Shown in pieces: positions 34,419 through 44,469 of a stretch of 64,000 nucleotides of DNA (position 1 is the stretch's first letter; each line of letters opens with the position of its first letter). Source of the stretch: Chloroflexota bacterium (GTDB lineage Bacteria; Chloroflexota; Anaerolineae; B4-G1). A program made the translations under genes and the position numbers. The notes beneath the pieces are model-generated. The model saw nothing but the letters and a program-made list of their open reading frames with translations, made no database searches and was not told the DNA's origin. The stretch is from contig JAAEPW010000238.1 in NCBI GenBank assembly GCA_024232355.1, positions 1-64,000 of the forward strand, written 5' to 3'.

Positions 34419-37400
34419 ACGCTGCAACCTCCTCCGGCTTGAACAGTGCATCTACCTTGGCGATCACTTGGGCATCGGTGTAATGCAAGAGTGTAATGGT
34501 TTGGGCCGGACATTCGGCCACACAAGTCCCGCAGCCGCGGCAAAGGAGCGTCTCGATGTGAGCTGCTCCTACAATCCCGCCCACGCCTGTCAGATCGACC
34601 TCGATCTTGGGCACGTCGTAGGGGCACGCACGCACGCAAGTCAGGCAACCCACGCATTGCTCTTGATCGACGACCGCCACCCGGGTACTGGTGGTCATAG
34701 TGTCCTGGGAGAGAATCAAAGCCGCCCGCCCTGCCGCCGCCTGAGCTTGAATTATACTTTCATCCAGGAATTTTGGATAGTGCGCCGTACCCGCCGCGTA
34801 CACCCCGTCTGACGTCAGGTCTACCGGGCGCAACTTGACGTGCGCCTCCATAAACCATTCATCCAGATCCATACCCACCTTGAGCATGGTGGCCAGCTCT
34901 TCTGCGCCTTCAGCCGGCACCGTCGGCATAGCGAGAACGAGAAGGTCCGGGTGCAGTTCCAGCTGTTCACCCAGCGCCGACTCCCATACCCCTACAGTCA
35001 AGGCACCAGCAGCTTTTGCTCCCTGCTCCCCGATCCCTGACAGCATCGGCTTGCGGTCAAAGTCATAGTGCACGAACAGCACCCCCTGGCGCCGCGCCTC
35101 CTGGTACAGTCGTTCTCTGAAACCAAAAGTGCGAATGTCTCGATACAACACTGTGATTTGGGCCTGGGGATTCAACTCTTTGAGCTTGAGGACATTCTTG
35201 AGAGCAGTGGTGCAGCAGATACGGCTGCAAAAACGTTCAGCCGGCGCTCCAGCGCACAGGACCATAACCAAAGAGTTGGGAATGGGATGAGCCAGGTCCC
35301 CGGTCTTGCCGCTTCCCAACAAATCCTCAAACTCTAACAGGGTCAAGACCCTAGAATCGGTCCCATAGCCATACTCGTTCCCCTTGTACTCTACGCCGCC
35401 GACGGCGACGACGGTCGCACCATGACGCACGTCGAATGCGCCCGCGCCGTTCTTGAGAGTGGAGCTAAAGTTCCCCACAAAGCCAGCCGTCCCGACCAAC
35501 TCAGTGTGGGTATGAACGTCGACCAACGGCTCGGCCTTGACTTGGGTGATCAGGTCACGCAAATAAGCTTGGGGATCGTTGCTAGATGTGAACAAGTCCG
35601 CCCCATCAATATCCCAATCTACCAAATGCCGCAGGTTGCGCAGATTGCCACCCAACTCACCCTCACGCTCGACCAGGTGAACCGGGAAACCTTGTCGGGC
35701 CAAAGATAGAGCCGCACTCATGCCAGCGACCCCACCTCCAACAACCAGCGCCGCCTTTTCGACCGGGACCTCACTGGTGTACAACGACTCCAGCCTGTTG
35801 GCTCGGGCGATAGCCATGCGCACCAGGTCTTTTGCTTTGACAGTCGCCCCGTCCCAATCGCGCGAGTGAACCCACGAACACTGGTTGCGAATGTTGGCCA
35901 TCTCGAACAGGTTGGGGTTGAGGCCAGCCGCTCGCAAACAGCTTCTAAAGAGGGGCTCGTGGGTCAGCGGCGTACACGAAGCCACCACCAGTCGGTTGGC
36001 ACCCGTCTCTTTCAACACCTCGGCAATGTGGACAACGGTATCCTGGGAACACGTGTACAGGTTGCCCTCGGTATGCACTACGCCTGGCAGCATCTTGGCA
36101 TACTCGGCCACGTCAGGCACGTCAAGAAAGCCGCCAATGTTGGAGCCGCAGTGGCATACAAAGACGGCCGTTCTAGGCGCCTCTTCCGATACATCCCGCT
36201 CCGGCGGATACTCGGGTTCGCTCGTCAAGGTATGCCGCGCCGCCGACAGCAACTCGCCCGCTGCCGCCGCGGCCCCGCTCGCTTCGACCACCGACTCGGG
36301 AATGTCCTTGGGTTCGCGGAACGGACCCACGGCGAATATGCCCTGCCGGCTGGACTGGAGCGGCTGAAAGGGAAGCGTGCGGCAAAAACCATACTGATCC
36401 AACTCGACATCCACACGCCGGGCCAGCTCACGCACACCGTCCGAAATCTCCATACCTACAGAGAGCACCACCAGATCAAACTCCTCATCACAGATCTTGG
36501 AATGTGGGGTGTGGACTGCGGACTGGTCTTTTGCATCCTCCACCCTGCACCCTGCATCCTCATCCACGTATCTCAGGATAAGGTTGTGCGTCTGGGGATT
36601 CTCTATTACAGATGAAATACGCGAGCGGACGTAGCGAATACCGTACTTGTCGCGCGCCCGCTGGTAGTATTCCTCATACCCTTTGCTAGAGGCCCGCATA
36701 TCCATCATGAAAATCGCGATTTGCGTATCGCGCTCGTGCTCGATAGACATAATGGCCTCTTTGGTGGCATACATGCAGCAAACGGTCGAACAATAGTCGT
36801 GCGTCTGGTCGCGCGAACCAATACATTGGAGAAAAGCAACCTTTTTCGGCGTGTGCCCATCCGATGGGCGCTGGACGTGACCGTGCGTGGGGCCGGAGGC
36901 GGAGAGCAATCGCTCGTACTGGAGCGCAGTGACCACGTTGGGAAAGTGCCCCCAACCATACTCTGCTGCATGCTCGGCCTGATAGACTTCGTAACCAGGG
37001 GCCAAAATCACTGCCCCCACCTCGACGTCCTGAACGCGCTCCACCATATCGTGGTCAACGGCGTCCGCCTGGCAGGTATACCAACAACTCAAACACTCGG
37101 AACAGATACCACAGGCCAGGCAGCGGGCCGCCTCCTCCTGCGCCAACTCGTCGGTATAACCGGTTTCGACCTCGGCAAAATTCGCTACCCGATCCTCTAC
37201 TGACAATTCGGGCACAGCCACCCGGGGCGTCACCTGCGCCTCTCCCCGCTGGACCCGTTCGTCGATCTCAACCCGGCTCAAATCTACCACGGGGAGTTCC
37301 GGCTTTAGTTCCGGCTCCAACTCTTCGCCGCGCAAATAACGGTGTATCGACTCGGCCGCCTGATGGCCCGATGACACCGCTTCGATCACAAAGGCCGTGC

Positions 37401-39021
37401 CGGTGGTGGCATCACCAGCGGCAAAGACCCCAGGACGGGTCGCCGCCATCGTGTTGGGGTTGATCGCGATCGTCTGCTGGCGAGTGACGCCAACGCCCGT
37501 ACTCTCCGGGACAAAGGCCAGACCCGCCCGTTGCCCGATGGAGAAAATGACGATATCACACGGAATGGTATGTTCCGAGTCAGGATCTGTTTCCAACGTC
37601 AGCCGCCCGGTCTCATCAAATTGCATAAAGGTGACGTTGACACACTCTAGCCCCCCCACCCGTCCGTTGCCATCAGGAACGATGCGTTTGAAAGAGCGGC
37701 TGGGATGAATTTGCACACCCTCGTCCTCGGTGGCCTCGATCTCCCAGTCGTGGGCGGGCATCGTCTCCTTGCTCTCTAGGCAAGCCATGTGGACCTCGGC
37801 CGCGCCCAAGCGCACCGCTGTGCGGGCCACGTCTATCGCCACATTGCCGCCGCCCAATACCACCACCCGCTGTCCGGCAACATCTGGCGGATTATCCAGC
37901 CGCACATCGCGCAAAAAGACCGTGTTGACCATCACCCCATCCAAGTCGACCCCTTCGATGGGCAGCATACGCCCCTCGTGCGCGCCGACGGCGATGAGCA
38001 CCGACTTGAACCCTTGAGCAAAGACATCGTCCAGACTGTCCACGCGCGTATTCAATCGCAACTCGACGCCCAAGTCTACAATGTCCTGCACCTCTCGATC
38101 CACGATATCGGTGGGCAAGCGGTATTCGGGGACGCCCACCCGAAGCATGCCACCAGCCACGGGCAATGCTTCAAAGACGGTGACGCCGTACCCCTGCATG
38201 CACAAGTCCTGCGCGGCGGTCAGCCCGCAAGGCCCCGCGCCAATGACGGCCACCCGCTCCTCGTACTGGCGCTCTGCCGGTTCCGGCGACACCCGAGGCT
38301 CGGCATAGACCTTATCGGTGACAAAGCGCTTGAGCATATGAATGTTGATGGGATCATCCAGCTTGCCTCGGTTGCACGCTTCCTCACAGCGATGGTTACA
38401 GATACGCCCACAGATACCGGGGAAAGGATTATCTTCTTTGATGACCCGCAACGCGTCGTCATAGCGCCCCTCGCGGATGAGGGCGATATAGCCCTGGGCA
38501 CGCTGACCGGCGGGGCAGGCATCGCGGCAAGGCGCAACCCCTCGCTTCTCGATGGCAAAAGCGTTGGGAACCGTTTGAGGATACAGCTTGTACGCCGCGC
38601 GCTGGTCCTTTAGTCCCCCATCAAAATGACCAGGAATAATGACCGGACAGACGTCGGCGCAATCTCCACACCCCGTACACTTGTCCAGATCAATGTATCG
38701 GGGGTGGGTTCGCACGCGGGCGGTAAAGTCACCAGCATCTCCGCGCATACTGACGACCTCACTATCCACCAGCAACTCGATGTTATTGTGACGGCCACAG
38801 TCCACCAACTTGGGGCTGACGATACACATGGCGCAATCATTGGTGGGAAAGGTCTTGTCCAACTGCGCCATGTGCCCACCGATGCCCGATTTGTTCTCAA
38901 CCAGGTAGACCTTGTAGCCAGCCTCCGCCAGATCCAACGATGACTGTATCCCAGCTATTCCAGCGCCGACAACCATCACCGCGCCAACTGGTTCTTTGCG
39001 CTTTTCCCCCTGTTCGGCCAT
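34405..39021 (-). CDS. hdrA: Giant HdrA with inserted GltD/NfnB-type NAD(P)H module, second paralogue
   Basis: 1538 aa, same architecture as 27382-32007. HdrA FAD domain with NDC63AMC66IVSPK; inserted ferredoxin CTGCGDCADVCP; GltD-like block starting APCRDACPAGQ, with ICGRICNHRCEEAC, VIGAGPCG, VLGGGNVAIDVA and GDATTGTAFVIEA; HdrA resumes at CLACGICSECLSCWYTC; second HdrA half from FVCHCGSN; two terminal [4Fe-4S] motifs (CVGCLTCVRAC, CRGCGTCVAEC). The NAD(P)-binding motif (GGGN) differs from the GAGD of its paralogue, which might mean a different nucleotide preference. An inserted segment (DEDAGCRVEDAKDQS) near the middle is absent from the paralogue. ATG 39021 follows GGAGAGG. Confidence 0.88.
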   Translation of the reverse strand: MAEQGEKRKEPVGAVMVVGAGIAGIQSSLDLAEAGYKVYLVENKSGIGGHMAQLDKTFPTNDCAMCIVSPKLVDCGRHNNIELLVDSEVVSMRGDAGDFTARVRTHPRYIDLDKCTGCGDCADVCPVIIPGHFDGGLKDQRAAYKLYPQTVPNAFAIEKRGVAPCRDACPAGQRAQGYIALIREGRYDDALRVIKEDNPFPGICGRICNHRCEEACNRGKLDDPINIHMLKRFVTDKVYAEPRVSPEPAERQYEERVAVIGAGPCGLTAAQDLCMQGYGVTVFEALPVAGGMLRVGVPEYRLPTDIVDREVQDIVDLGVELRLNTRVDSLDDVFAQGFKSVLIAVGAHEGRMLPIEGVDLDGVMVNTVFLRDVRLDNPPDVAGQRVVVLGGGNVAIDVARTAVRLGAAEVHMACLESKETMPAHDWEIEATEDEGVQIHPSRSFKRIVPDGNGRVGGLECVNVTFMQFDETGRLTLETDPDSEHTIPCDIVIFSIGQRAGLAFVPESTGVGVTRQQTIAINPNTMAATRPGVFAAGDATTGTAFVIEAVSSGHQAAESIHRYLRGEELEPELKPELPVVDLSRVEIDERVQRGEAQVTPRVAVPELSVEDRVANFAEVETGYTDELAQEEAARCLACGICSECLSCWYTCQADAVDHDMVERVQDVEVGAVILAPGYEVYQAEHAAEYGWGHFPNVVTALQYERLLSASGPTHGHVQRPSDGHTPKKVAFLQCIGSRDQTHDYCSTVCCMYATKEAIMSIEHERDTQIAIFMMDMRASSKGYEEYYQRARDKYGIRYVRSRISSVIENPQTHNLILRYVDEDAGCRVEDAKDQSAVHTPHSKICDEEFDLVVLSVGMEISDGVRELARRVDVELDQYGFCRTLPFQPLQSSRQGIFAVGPFREPKDIPESVVEASGAAAAAGELLSAARHTLTSEPEYPPERDVSEEAPRTAVFVCHCGSNIGGFLDVPDVAEYAKMLPGVVHTEGNLYTCSQDTVVHIAEVLKETGANRLVVASCTPLTHEPLFRSCLRAAGLNPNLFEMANIRNQCSWVHSRDWDGATVKAKDLVRMAIARANRLESLYTSEVPVEKAALVVGGGVAGMSAALSLARQGFPVHLVEREGELGGNLRNLRHLVDWDIDGADLFTSSNDPQAYLRDLITQVKAEPLVDVHTHTELVGTAGFVGNFSSTLKNGAGAFDVRHGATVVAVGGVEYKGNEYGYGTDSRVLTLLEFEDLLGSGKTGDLAHPIPNSLVMVLCAGAPAERFCSRICCTTALKNVLKLKELNPQAQITVLYRDIRTFGFRERLYQEARRQGVLFVHYDFDRKPMLSGIGEQGAKAAGALTVGVWESALGEQLELHPDLLVLAMPTVPAEGAEELATMLKVGMDLDEWFMEAHVKLRPVDLTSDGVYAAGTAHYPKFLDESIIQAQAAAGRAALILSQDTMTTSTRVAVVDQEQCVGCLTCVRACPYDVPKIEVDLTGVGGIVGAAHIETLLCRGCGTCVAECPAQTITLLHYTDAQVIAKVDALFKPEEVAAYEQK

Positions 39022-39112
39022 GAATTTCCTCTCCTTTTTCCTGGCAACCGGCCAACTGGCAAATTAGCGAATCGGTTCGTGGAATCCAACTACCAATTCA
39101 CCAGTCTCCAGT

Positions 39113-39541
39113 TTATCCTTCCTTGAGCGGATTCGGTCCAAGCTCTTTTAACCGTTCCGACATCTCTCGTATTGTGTTAGCGAACGTCTCTCCCATCCCA
39201 CCCGAGACAAAGCACATCTCTAGCCGCTCGCCGCCCAAGCCCATCTCATCCAACAGATCTTGAGTGTACTTGACCCGGGCCCGACCACGCTCGTTCCCGT
39301 GCACGTGGTGACAGTTCCCAATTGGGCACCCCACCACGCAAACCCCATCCGCTCCTTGCTCGAACGCTTCCAACAAATAACGCACATCCGTCTTGCCCGT
39401 ACAGGGCAGCTTGATCAACTTTATATCGGACGGATACTTGATGCGTAACGCCCCGGCCGTATCGATCGCCATATACGCGCAGTAAATGCACGAAAAAACT
39501 GTAATTTCAGGTTCAAACCCGTTATTGTTCTGCTCAGTCAT
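39113..39541 (-). CDS. mvhD: MvhD, cysteine form
   Basis: 142-aa MvhD-family protein from ATG 39541, preceded by AGAGGTG. Pattern: FSCIYCAYMAIDTAG, CTGKT, then VVGCPIGNCHH, a diverged version of GCHPGDCHY, and GPNPLKEG at the C-terminus. It lies between the double HdrA at 39587 and the HdrA-GltD fusion at 34405 and presumably serves the former. The changed motif sets it apart from the other MvhD proteins in the window. Confidence 0.88.
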   Translation of the reverse strand: MTEQNNNGFEPEITVFSCIYCAYMAIDTAGALRIKYPSDIKLIKLPCTGKTDVRYLLEAFEQGADGVCVVGCPIGNCHHVHGNERGRARVKYTQDLLDEMGLGGERLEMCFVSGGMGETFANTIREMSERLKELGPNPLKEG

Positions 39542-39586
39542 CAACACCTCTTTGTGAAACGTGATGCGCGATTCGCATTCACTCCA

Positions 39587-42500
39587 CTAACTACAAGTCA
39601 CTTTCTCCGCCCATGCACCCAGCGGCAGTCCCATAATCTGCTCATCTTGATAAGCAATCAACTGAATCGCCTTGGCCGGGCACTCGGCCGTGCACGTGCC
39701 GCACCCTGTGCATATCGCCGGATCGATGTAAGCCGCGCCCTTGATCTCACCCACCCCCATATCCTCGTAGCGCACTTTGGGGATCGTAAAGGGACACGTG
39801 CGCACGCAGGTAAGACAGCCCACACACCTGTCCTGATCGATCACCGAGATGACGCCGCCGATGTACATCTGTGGCGTAGACAGAATCGTGATCGCTCGAC
39901 CAGCCGCCGCCTGCGCGTTGGTGATGCACTCTCCAATGAATTTGGGATAGTGCGCCAAGCCGCAGATAAAGATGCCTTCCTTGGTGAAATCCATCGGACG
40001 CATCTTGATGTGATCTTCCAGAAAGAACCCCTCGCTGGAGAGCGGCACGTCCAGAACATGGGCCAACTCATTCGTACCCTCCGACGGGCGGATCGCCATA
40101 CTCAACGACAGCAAATCCGGGCGCAACACAATCTCCTGTTGCAGCGAAGATTCCCACGCCACCAGTTCCAGTTGTCCCTGGTCATTCACACGCACCTGCG
40201 GTCTACGGGCGTCATCGTAGCGAACAAAGAGCACGCCGCGCCGCCGCGCCTCAGTGTAGTATTCTTCCCTGAACCCATAGGTGATAATGTCTTTGTAGAG
40301 CACAACCACCCGGCAGTCTGGGTTGAGCATCTTGATCCGAATAGCGTTCTTCATCGTGTTCGTGCAACACGTCCGGCTGCAATACTCGACCTCTCCCCCA
40401 TCCGCCGACCGTCCCACACACTGGATGAACACAACCTCTTTTAGATCCGTGACCCGTTTCGGCTGGTGGACGATGATCTCTTCCAGATCAAACGACGTGA
40501 CCACTCGCTCGTCTTGACCGAGCAGGAATATGTCGCCTCGCCACTCTTGCCCACCGGTAGCCACAATAGCCACAGCGTGCTCAACCTGCACATCCTCCGA
40601 CACATCCCCGTAGGTGGAACGTACTATAGAAGTGAACGTGCCCACGCTTCCCTCGTGAGAGACCACCTCGGCATTCATCATCACGTCGATCCTGCGATGG
40701 CCCAGCACCCGGTTGACCATATCACGCAACAAACGCTGAGGATTGTCCCCCTCGGCCAGGTAGTATATGTGCTGCAAATTGCCGCCCAATCCCGGTCCTC
40801 GCTCGACCAGCGTCACGTCGTATCCAGCGTCGGCAATATTTAGCGCGGACGTCATACCAGAGACACCGCCCCCGATCACCAACGCCCGTCGCACCGGCTC
40901 AATCGCTTGCTTGTGCACCGGTTCTGCCAACCGCGCCCGTGCGACCGCCAACCGCACCAACTCTTTCGCGGCACGGGTTGCCCCTGCCGGATCGTTCACA
41001 TGAGGCCAGGCGCAGTGCTCGCGGATGTTGGCGATCTCCAACAAGTAAGGATTCAACCCCGCCTGACGCGCGATGCGCTGAAACAATGACTCGTGGGTAC
41101 GGTGGCTGCAAGCCGCCACGACCACCCGATTCAGATTATACTCCTCGATCACCCGTTGGATCTGCTTTTGACCATCATCCAAACAGGCATATTCCGACGT
41201 CTCGATGTGAGCCACGCCAGGCAAAGCGCCGACAAAATCCACCACCGCGTCTGTATCCACAACCCCCGCGATGCTCGGATAACAACGACATACAAAAACA
41301 CCCACCCGCGCTTCTTCTCCCGCAATATCGCGCTCTGGTGGGAAATCACTCGACTCGGCAAGGAATGGGTACTCGTGACCATAAGCCTGCCCGCCACCAA
41401 CCTCGCCCGAGAGCAAGCGCATTGCGTCGCCAGCCGCACCAGCCGCGTCCAAGATCGTCTCTGCGATCTCTTTAGGCGACGAGAACGTGCCACACACATA
41501 AATACCAGACTTGCTCGTCTCCAGTGGGGCAAAGGTGTCCGTCGCACAGAACCCATAGGGGTTCAGTTCGATCCCCAGCAAATCGGCCAGATCACGAGAA
41601 CCACTGGGCGGCAACGCACCCACCGAGAGCACCACCATATCAAACTGAGATTCGGTGAACGTGCCTGTCTCATTCGGATAACGAAGGATCAGGTCATTCG
41701 TCTTTGGGTCCTCCCCCACAATCGAAATACGGCAGCGCGTATACTCTACCCCGTATTCCCCCTGCGCCTGCTGGTAGTAGGCGTTAAATTCCTTGTTAAA
41801 GGCCCGTTCGTCCATCATAAAAATCTGGCAATGAACGCCATCGTCCCCGGCCCGCTGCTTGGCCAGCATGGCTTCCTTTGTGGCGTACATACAACAGATG
41901 GACGAACAATAGGGATGCTCCTCATCCCGTGAGCCAACACACTGGAGCCAGGCGATACGCTGAGGCACTTTGCCGTCGGAGGGGCGCATCACGACACCCT
42001 CGGTCGGTCCAGAACGGCTGGCCAACCGCTCGTACTGCATTGAGTGGATGACGTTGGGGAAACGACCGAACCCCAGTTCCTCATACTCGGTTGGGTCAGA
42101 CAGTGTGTATCCCAACGAAAGGATAATCGCCCCCACCCGCACATCCAACTCGGACTCTTGCTCGTCCAGATCGACCGCGCTGGTCGGGCAGACAGCCTCG
42201 CAACGACGGCAGGTTTCGCAACGCGGCACCTTGTCCAAAACGTAGGCATCCGGCAGCGCGCGCGGCGCCATCTTGTAGATCGCCTTGCGGGCTGACAGCT
42301 CCATCTGGAATGGGCTGGGCAGCGATACCGGGCAAACGGCCTCGCACATCCCACAGTTGATGCACTGCTTTGCGTCCACATAGTTGGGGCGATGACGCAG
42401 TGTCACCGTGAAATCGCCCGCATACCCCGCCAGATTGATCAGGTCAGTATTGGTGAGTATCTCAATATTCGGATGTAAATTGTTATCCAAAAACGCCGGT

Positions 42501-42736
42501 GATATCGACGGCCGCGTACAACCATATCCGTGATCCGAAGTGCCACGACAAAGCACACAGTCGTGGGTAGGGAACATGTATCCCAACTGTGCCACACGAC
42601 CGCCCAACCAGGGCATATTCTCCACCAGATAAACTTTCAAACCGGCCTCGGCCAAGTCCACCGCCGCCCGCATCCCCCCAACACCACCGCCGACGACCAG
42701 CACAGAATTAACAGATTCTCGTTTGTAAACAGGCAT
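39587..42736 (-). CDS. hdrA: Double HdrA fusion with extended cysteine loop
   Basis: 1049 aa. First half: FAD domain (LVVGGGVGG), a loop HDC60VLC63RGTSDHGYGC73 in which an insertion adds a third cysteine, ferredoxin CINCGMCEAVCP and a second group CETCRRCEAVCP. Second half from about 479: CRCYPSIAG (N-terminal domain, changed from the usual CHCGSNI), FAD motif IGGGVSGM, and terminal ferredoxins CVGCLTCVRTC and CTGCGTCTAEC. It follows the fumarate-reductase-like flavoprotein gene and precedes mvhD, so it is the probable HdrA of that fumarate-linked module. The chosen ATG 42736 has only a distant GAGGAG upstream. Confidence 0.87.
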   Translation of the reverse strand: MPVYKRESVNSVLVVGGGVGGMRAAVDLAEAGLKVYLVENMPWLGGRVAQLGYMFPTHDCVLCRGTSDHGYGCTRPSISPAFLDNNLHPNIEILTNTDLINLAGYAGDFTVTLRHRPNYVDAKQCINCGMCEAVCPVSLPSPFQMELSARKAIYKMAPRALPDAYVLDKVPRCETCRRCEAVCPTSAVDLDEQESELDVRVGAIILSLGYTLSDPTEYEELGFGRFPNVIHSMQYERLASRSGPTEGVVMRPSDGKVPQRIAWLQCVGSRDEEHPYCSSICCMYATKEAMLAKQRAGDDGVHCQIFMMDERAFNKEFNAYYQQAQGEYGVEYTRCRISIVGEDPKTNDLILRYPNETGTFTESQFDMVVLSVGALPPSGSRDLADLLGIELNPYGFCATDTFAPLETSKSGIYVCGTFSSPKEIAETILDAAGAAGDAMRLLSGEVGGGQAYGHEYPFLAESSDFPPERDIAGEEARVGVFVCRCYPSIAGVVDTDAVVDFVGALPGVAHIETSEYACLDDGQKQIQRVIEEYNLNRVVVAACSHRTHESLFQRIARQAGLNPYLLEIANIREHCAWPHVNDPAGATRAAKELVRLAVARARLAEPVHKQAIEPVRRALVIGGGVSGMTSALNIADAGYDVTLVERGPGLGGNLQHIYYLAEGDNPQRLLRDMVNRVLGHRRIDVMMNAEVVSHEGSVGTFTSIVRSTYGDVSEDVQVEHAVAIVATGGQEWRGDIFLLGQDERVVTSFDLEEIIVHQPKRVTDLKEVVFIQCVGRSADGGEVEYCSRTCCTNTMKNAIRIKMLNPDCRVVVLYKDIITYGFREEYYTEARRRGVLFVRYDDARRPQVRVNDQGQLELVAWESSLQQEIVLRPDLLSLSMAIRPSEGTNELAHVLDVPLSSEGFFLEDHIKMRPMDFTKEGIFICGLAHYPKFIGECITNAQAAAGRAITILSTPQMYIGGVISVIDQDRCVGCLTCVRTCPFTIPKVRYEDMGVGEIKGAAYIDPAICTGCGTCTAECPAKAIQLIAYQDEQIMGLPLGAWAEKVTCS

Positions 42737-42767
42737 AATAAATAGATTGCTCCTCAAGGCACAGCAA

Positions 42768-42821
42768 GTAGCCGCGATTTCCATATCGCGCCAACTCACG
42801 AGGTATAGAAACCTCGGCTAC
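42768..42821. repeat. REP/BIME-like palindromic element F
   Basis: GTAG, CGCGAT-TTCCAT-ATCGCG hairpin, spacer, CGAGGT-ATAGAAA-CCTCG hairpin, CTAC. The CTA at 42818-42820 is the TAG stop of the fumarate-reductase-like gene. Confidence 0.75.
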
Positions 42822-44440
42822 ATATGCCGCGTGTAATCAGGTAATAGGATCGGTGCAGTCACACCGGTATCCACACCCGTTTCTTCCAACTCTTTGTTCC
42901 AAGTGTCCACGTGAGACAGTGTGGGAGCCCCCAAACTGACACTCTGCGCATAAGCCGCTGCCGAGCAACCGGCACGCCGTCCAAAGACGGAAATTTCCAA
43001 CAGACTATTTCCCATTAGTCGATTGTGACCATGCACGCCGCCACTGACCTCACCAGCGATGAACAACCCTGGAACCTCTGTAGTCGTGTCGGCTTGCAAC
43101 TGGATCCCACCGTTCTGATAATGAAGCGTGGGATAAACCAGCATCGGCTCCTCGGTAATATTGATCTCAAAACGCGCAAACTGACGCACCATCGCCGGCA
43201 GCGCTTTTTGAATCGTGCCAGGGCCGTGAATCTTTTCGATGATGGGCGAATCCAGCCACACGCCCGGTTGTCCGGTTGGGGAGATCAGACCATTGTCATA
43301 TCCATCGATCTCGGCAGAAGCACACTCCCGAATGAGGGCCGCCGCCTCCACGTCTCGAGGCTCCAACGGATAGACAAACTGATTACCCTTTTTATTGACC
43401 GGCTGTCCGCCCAACCCTCGCACCTTCTCAGTGACCAACAAGCCCACAATCTGCTCCGGGAAAGCCGCACCCGTGGGATGGTACTGCATAGACTCTAGGA
43501 ACCCCAACGGAGCGCCAGCCCGGTATGCCAGCACGATCCCATCCGCCGTCGCGCCATAGTGATTGGTCGTGGGAAAGTCCTGGTAATGGAGTCGCCCGCT
43601 TCCGCCCGTCGCCATCACCACCGCCTTGGCTTTGATGAACTGGTACACCTTGGTCTCCAAGTTCATCACCACGGCCCCGGCAACCTGTCCTTTATCGTCC
43701 ACCACCAATTCGACAGCGGGCGCGAACTCGATGACGTGGATATCGTCTTCTCGGTTGCGCACCTCGTCTCGCAGCGTGCGCATAATCTCAGCCCCGCTAT
43801 AGTCCCGCGCCGAGTGCATCCGCTTGCGGCTGGTGCCACCGCCATGCTCCTCCATCATCGACCCGTCGGGCTCCTTGTCGAACATCATCCCTAGGTCTTC
43901 TAGCCACTTGACGACGATAGGCGCGTCCACCACCAGTGCTTCGACCAGTTCCGGCAGATTGGTAAAGTGACCACCTCCAATGACGTCCAAATAGTGAATG
44001 GCGGGGCTGTCCTCTGCCCGGTCGGCGGCCTGGATACCGCCCTGGGCCATCATCGTGTTGGCGTCGCCAAAGCGCAATTTGGTCACTATGATCACCTTGG
44101 CACCATTCTCCTGGGCCAGGAGAGCCGCCGACGCCCCCGCCCCACCCCCACCGATGATCAACACATCGGTCTCGAGCACGGGCGCGCTCAGGTCAAAATC
44201 CGGCCCGATGTGGGGCCGTCCTTCGATGACACGGGCCAACTCGATGGGCATGCGCTGCCCCTTGCTAACCCCTATCCGAACGGCGTGAAAGGTCTCATCC
44301 TTATAGTCAGGATGAAAAGCCTCCAAAATAGCCCGCCGCTCTTCCAAACTCATCGCTGGATAGGTTTCCTGTATCCGTCGGGTGCGAGTGGCCTCAACTT
44401 TGCGAATAGATTCCTGCATTTCAGGCGGATAACCGCTCAT
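42818..44440 (-). CDS. Fumarate reductase/succinate dehydrogenase-type flavoprotein (TfrA-like)
   Basis: 540-aa FAD-dependent oxidoreductase of the SdhA/FrdA/L-aspartate oxidase family. FAD-binding LIIGGGGAGASAALLA is near residues 94-110. At the site of covalent FAD in SdhA it reads GDANTMMAQGG, without the His, so FAD is likely non-covalent, as in soluble thiol:fumarate reductases. The substrate-binding stretch HGHNRLMGNSLLE (about 466) is conserved. With the downstream-type partners at 44470 and 45223 and no membrane anchor gene, it is probably a cytoplasmic fumarate reductase linked to HdrA/MvhD. Another dicarboxylate or enoate substrate is possible. The stop codon comes from element F; ATG follows GGAGG. 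Confidence 0.87.
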   Translation of the reverse strand: MSGYPPEMQESIRKVEATRTRRIQETYPAMSLEERRAILEAFHPDYKDETFHAVRIGVSKGQRMPIELARVIEGRPHIGPDFDLSAPVLETDVLIIGGGGAGASAALLAQENGAKVIIVTKLRFGDANTMMAQGGIQAADRAEDSPAIHYLDVIGGGHFTNLPELVEALVVDAPIVVKWLEDLGMMFDKEPDGSMMEEHGGGTSRKRMHSARDYSGAEIMRTLRDEVRNREDDIHVIEFAPAVELVVDDKGQVAGAVVMNLETKVYQFIKAKAVVMATGGSGRLHYQDFPTTNHYGATADGIVLAYRAGAPLGFLESMQYHPTGAAFPEQIVGLLVTEKVRGLGGQPVNKKGNQFVYPLEPRDVEAAALIRECASAEIDGYDNGLISPTGQPGVWLDSPIIEKIHGPGTIQKALPAMVRQFARFEINITEEPMLVYPTLHYQNGGIQLQADTTTEVPGLFIAGEVSGGVHGHNRLMGNSLLEISVFGRRAGCSAAAYAQSVSLGAPTLSHVDTWNKELEETGVDTGVTAPILLPDYTRHM

Positions 44441-44469
44441 TATTTCCTCCGTAACTCGTAGACTCGTAT

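Noticed and set aside
7436..42821. Dispersed palindromes as a CRISPR array
   Set aside because: Copies are single, far apart and without regular spacers; no cas genes are present.
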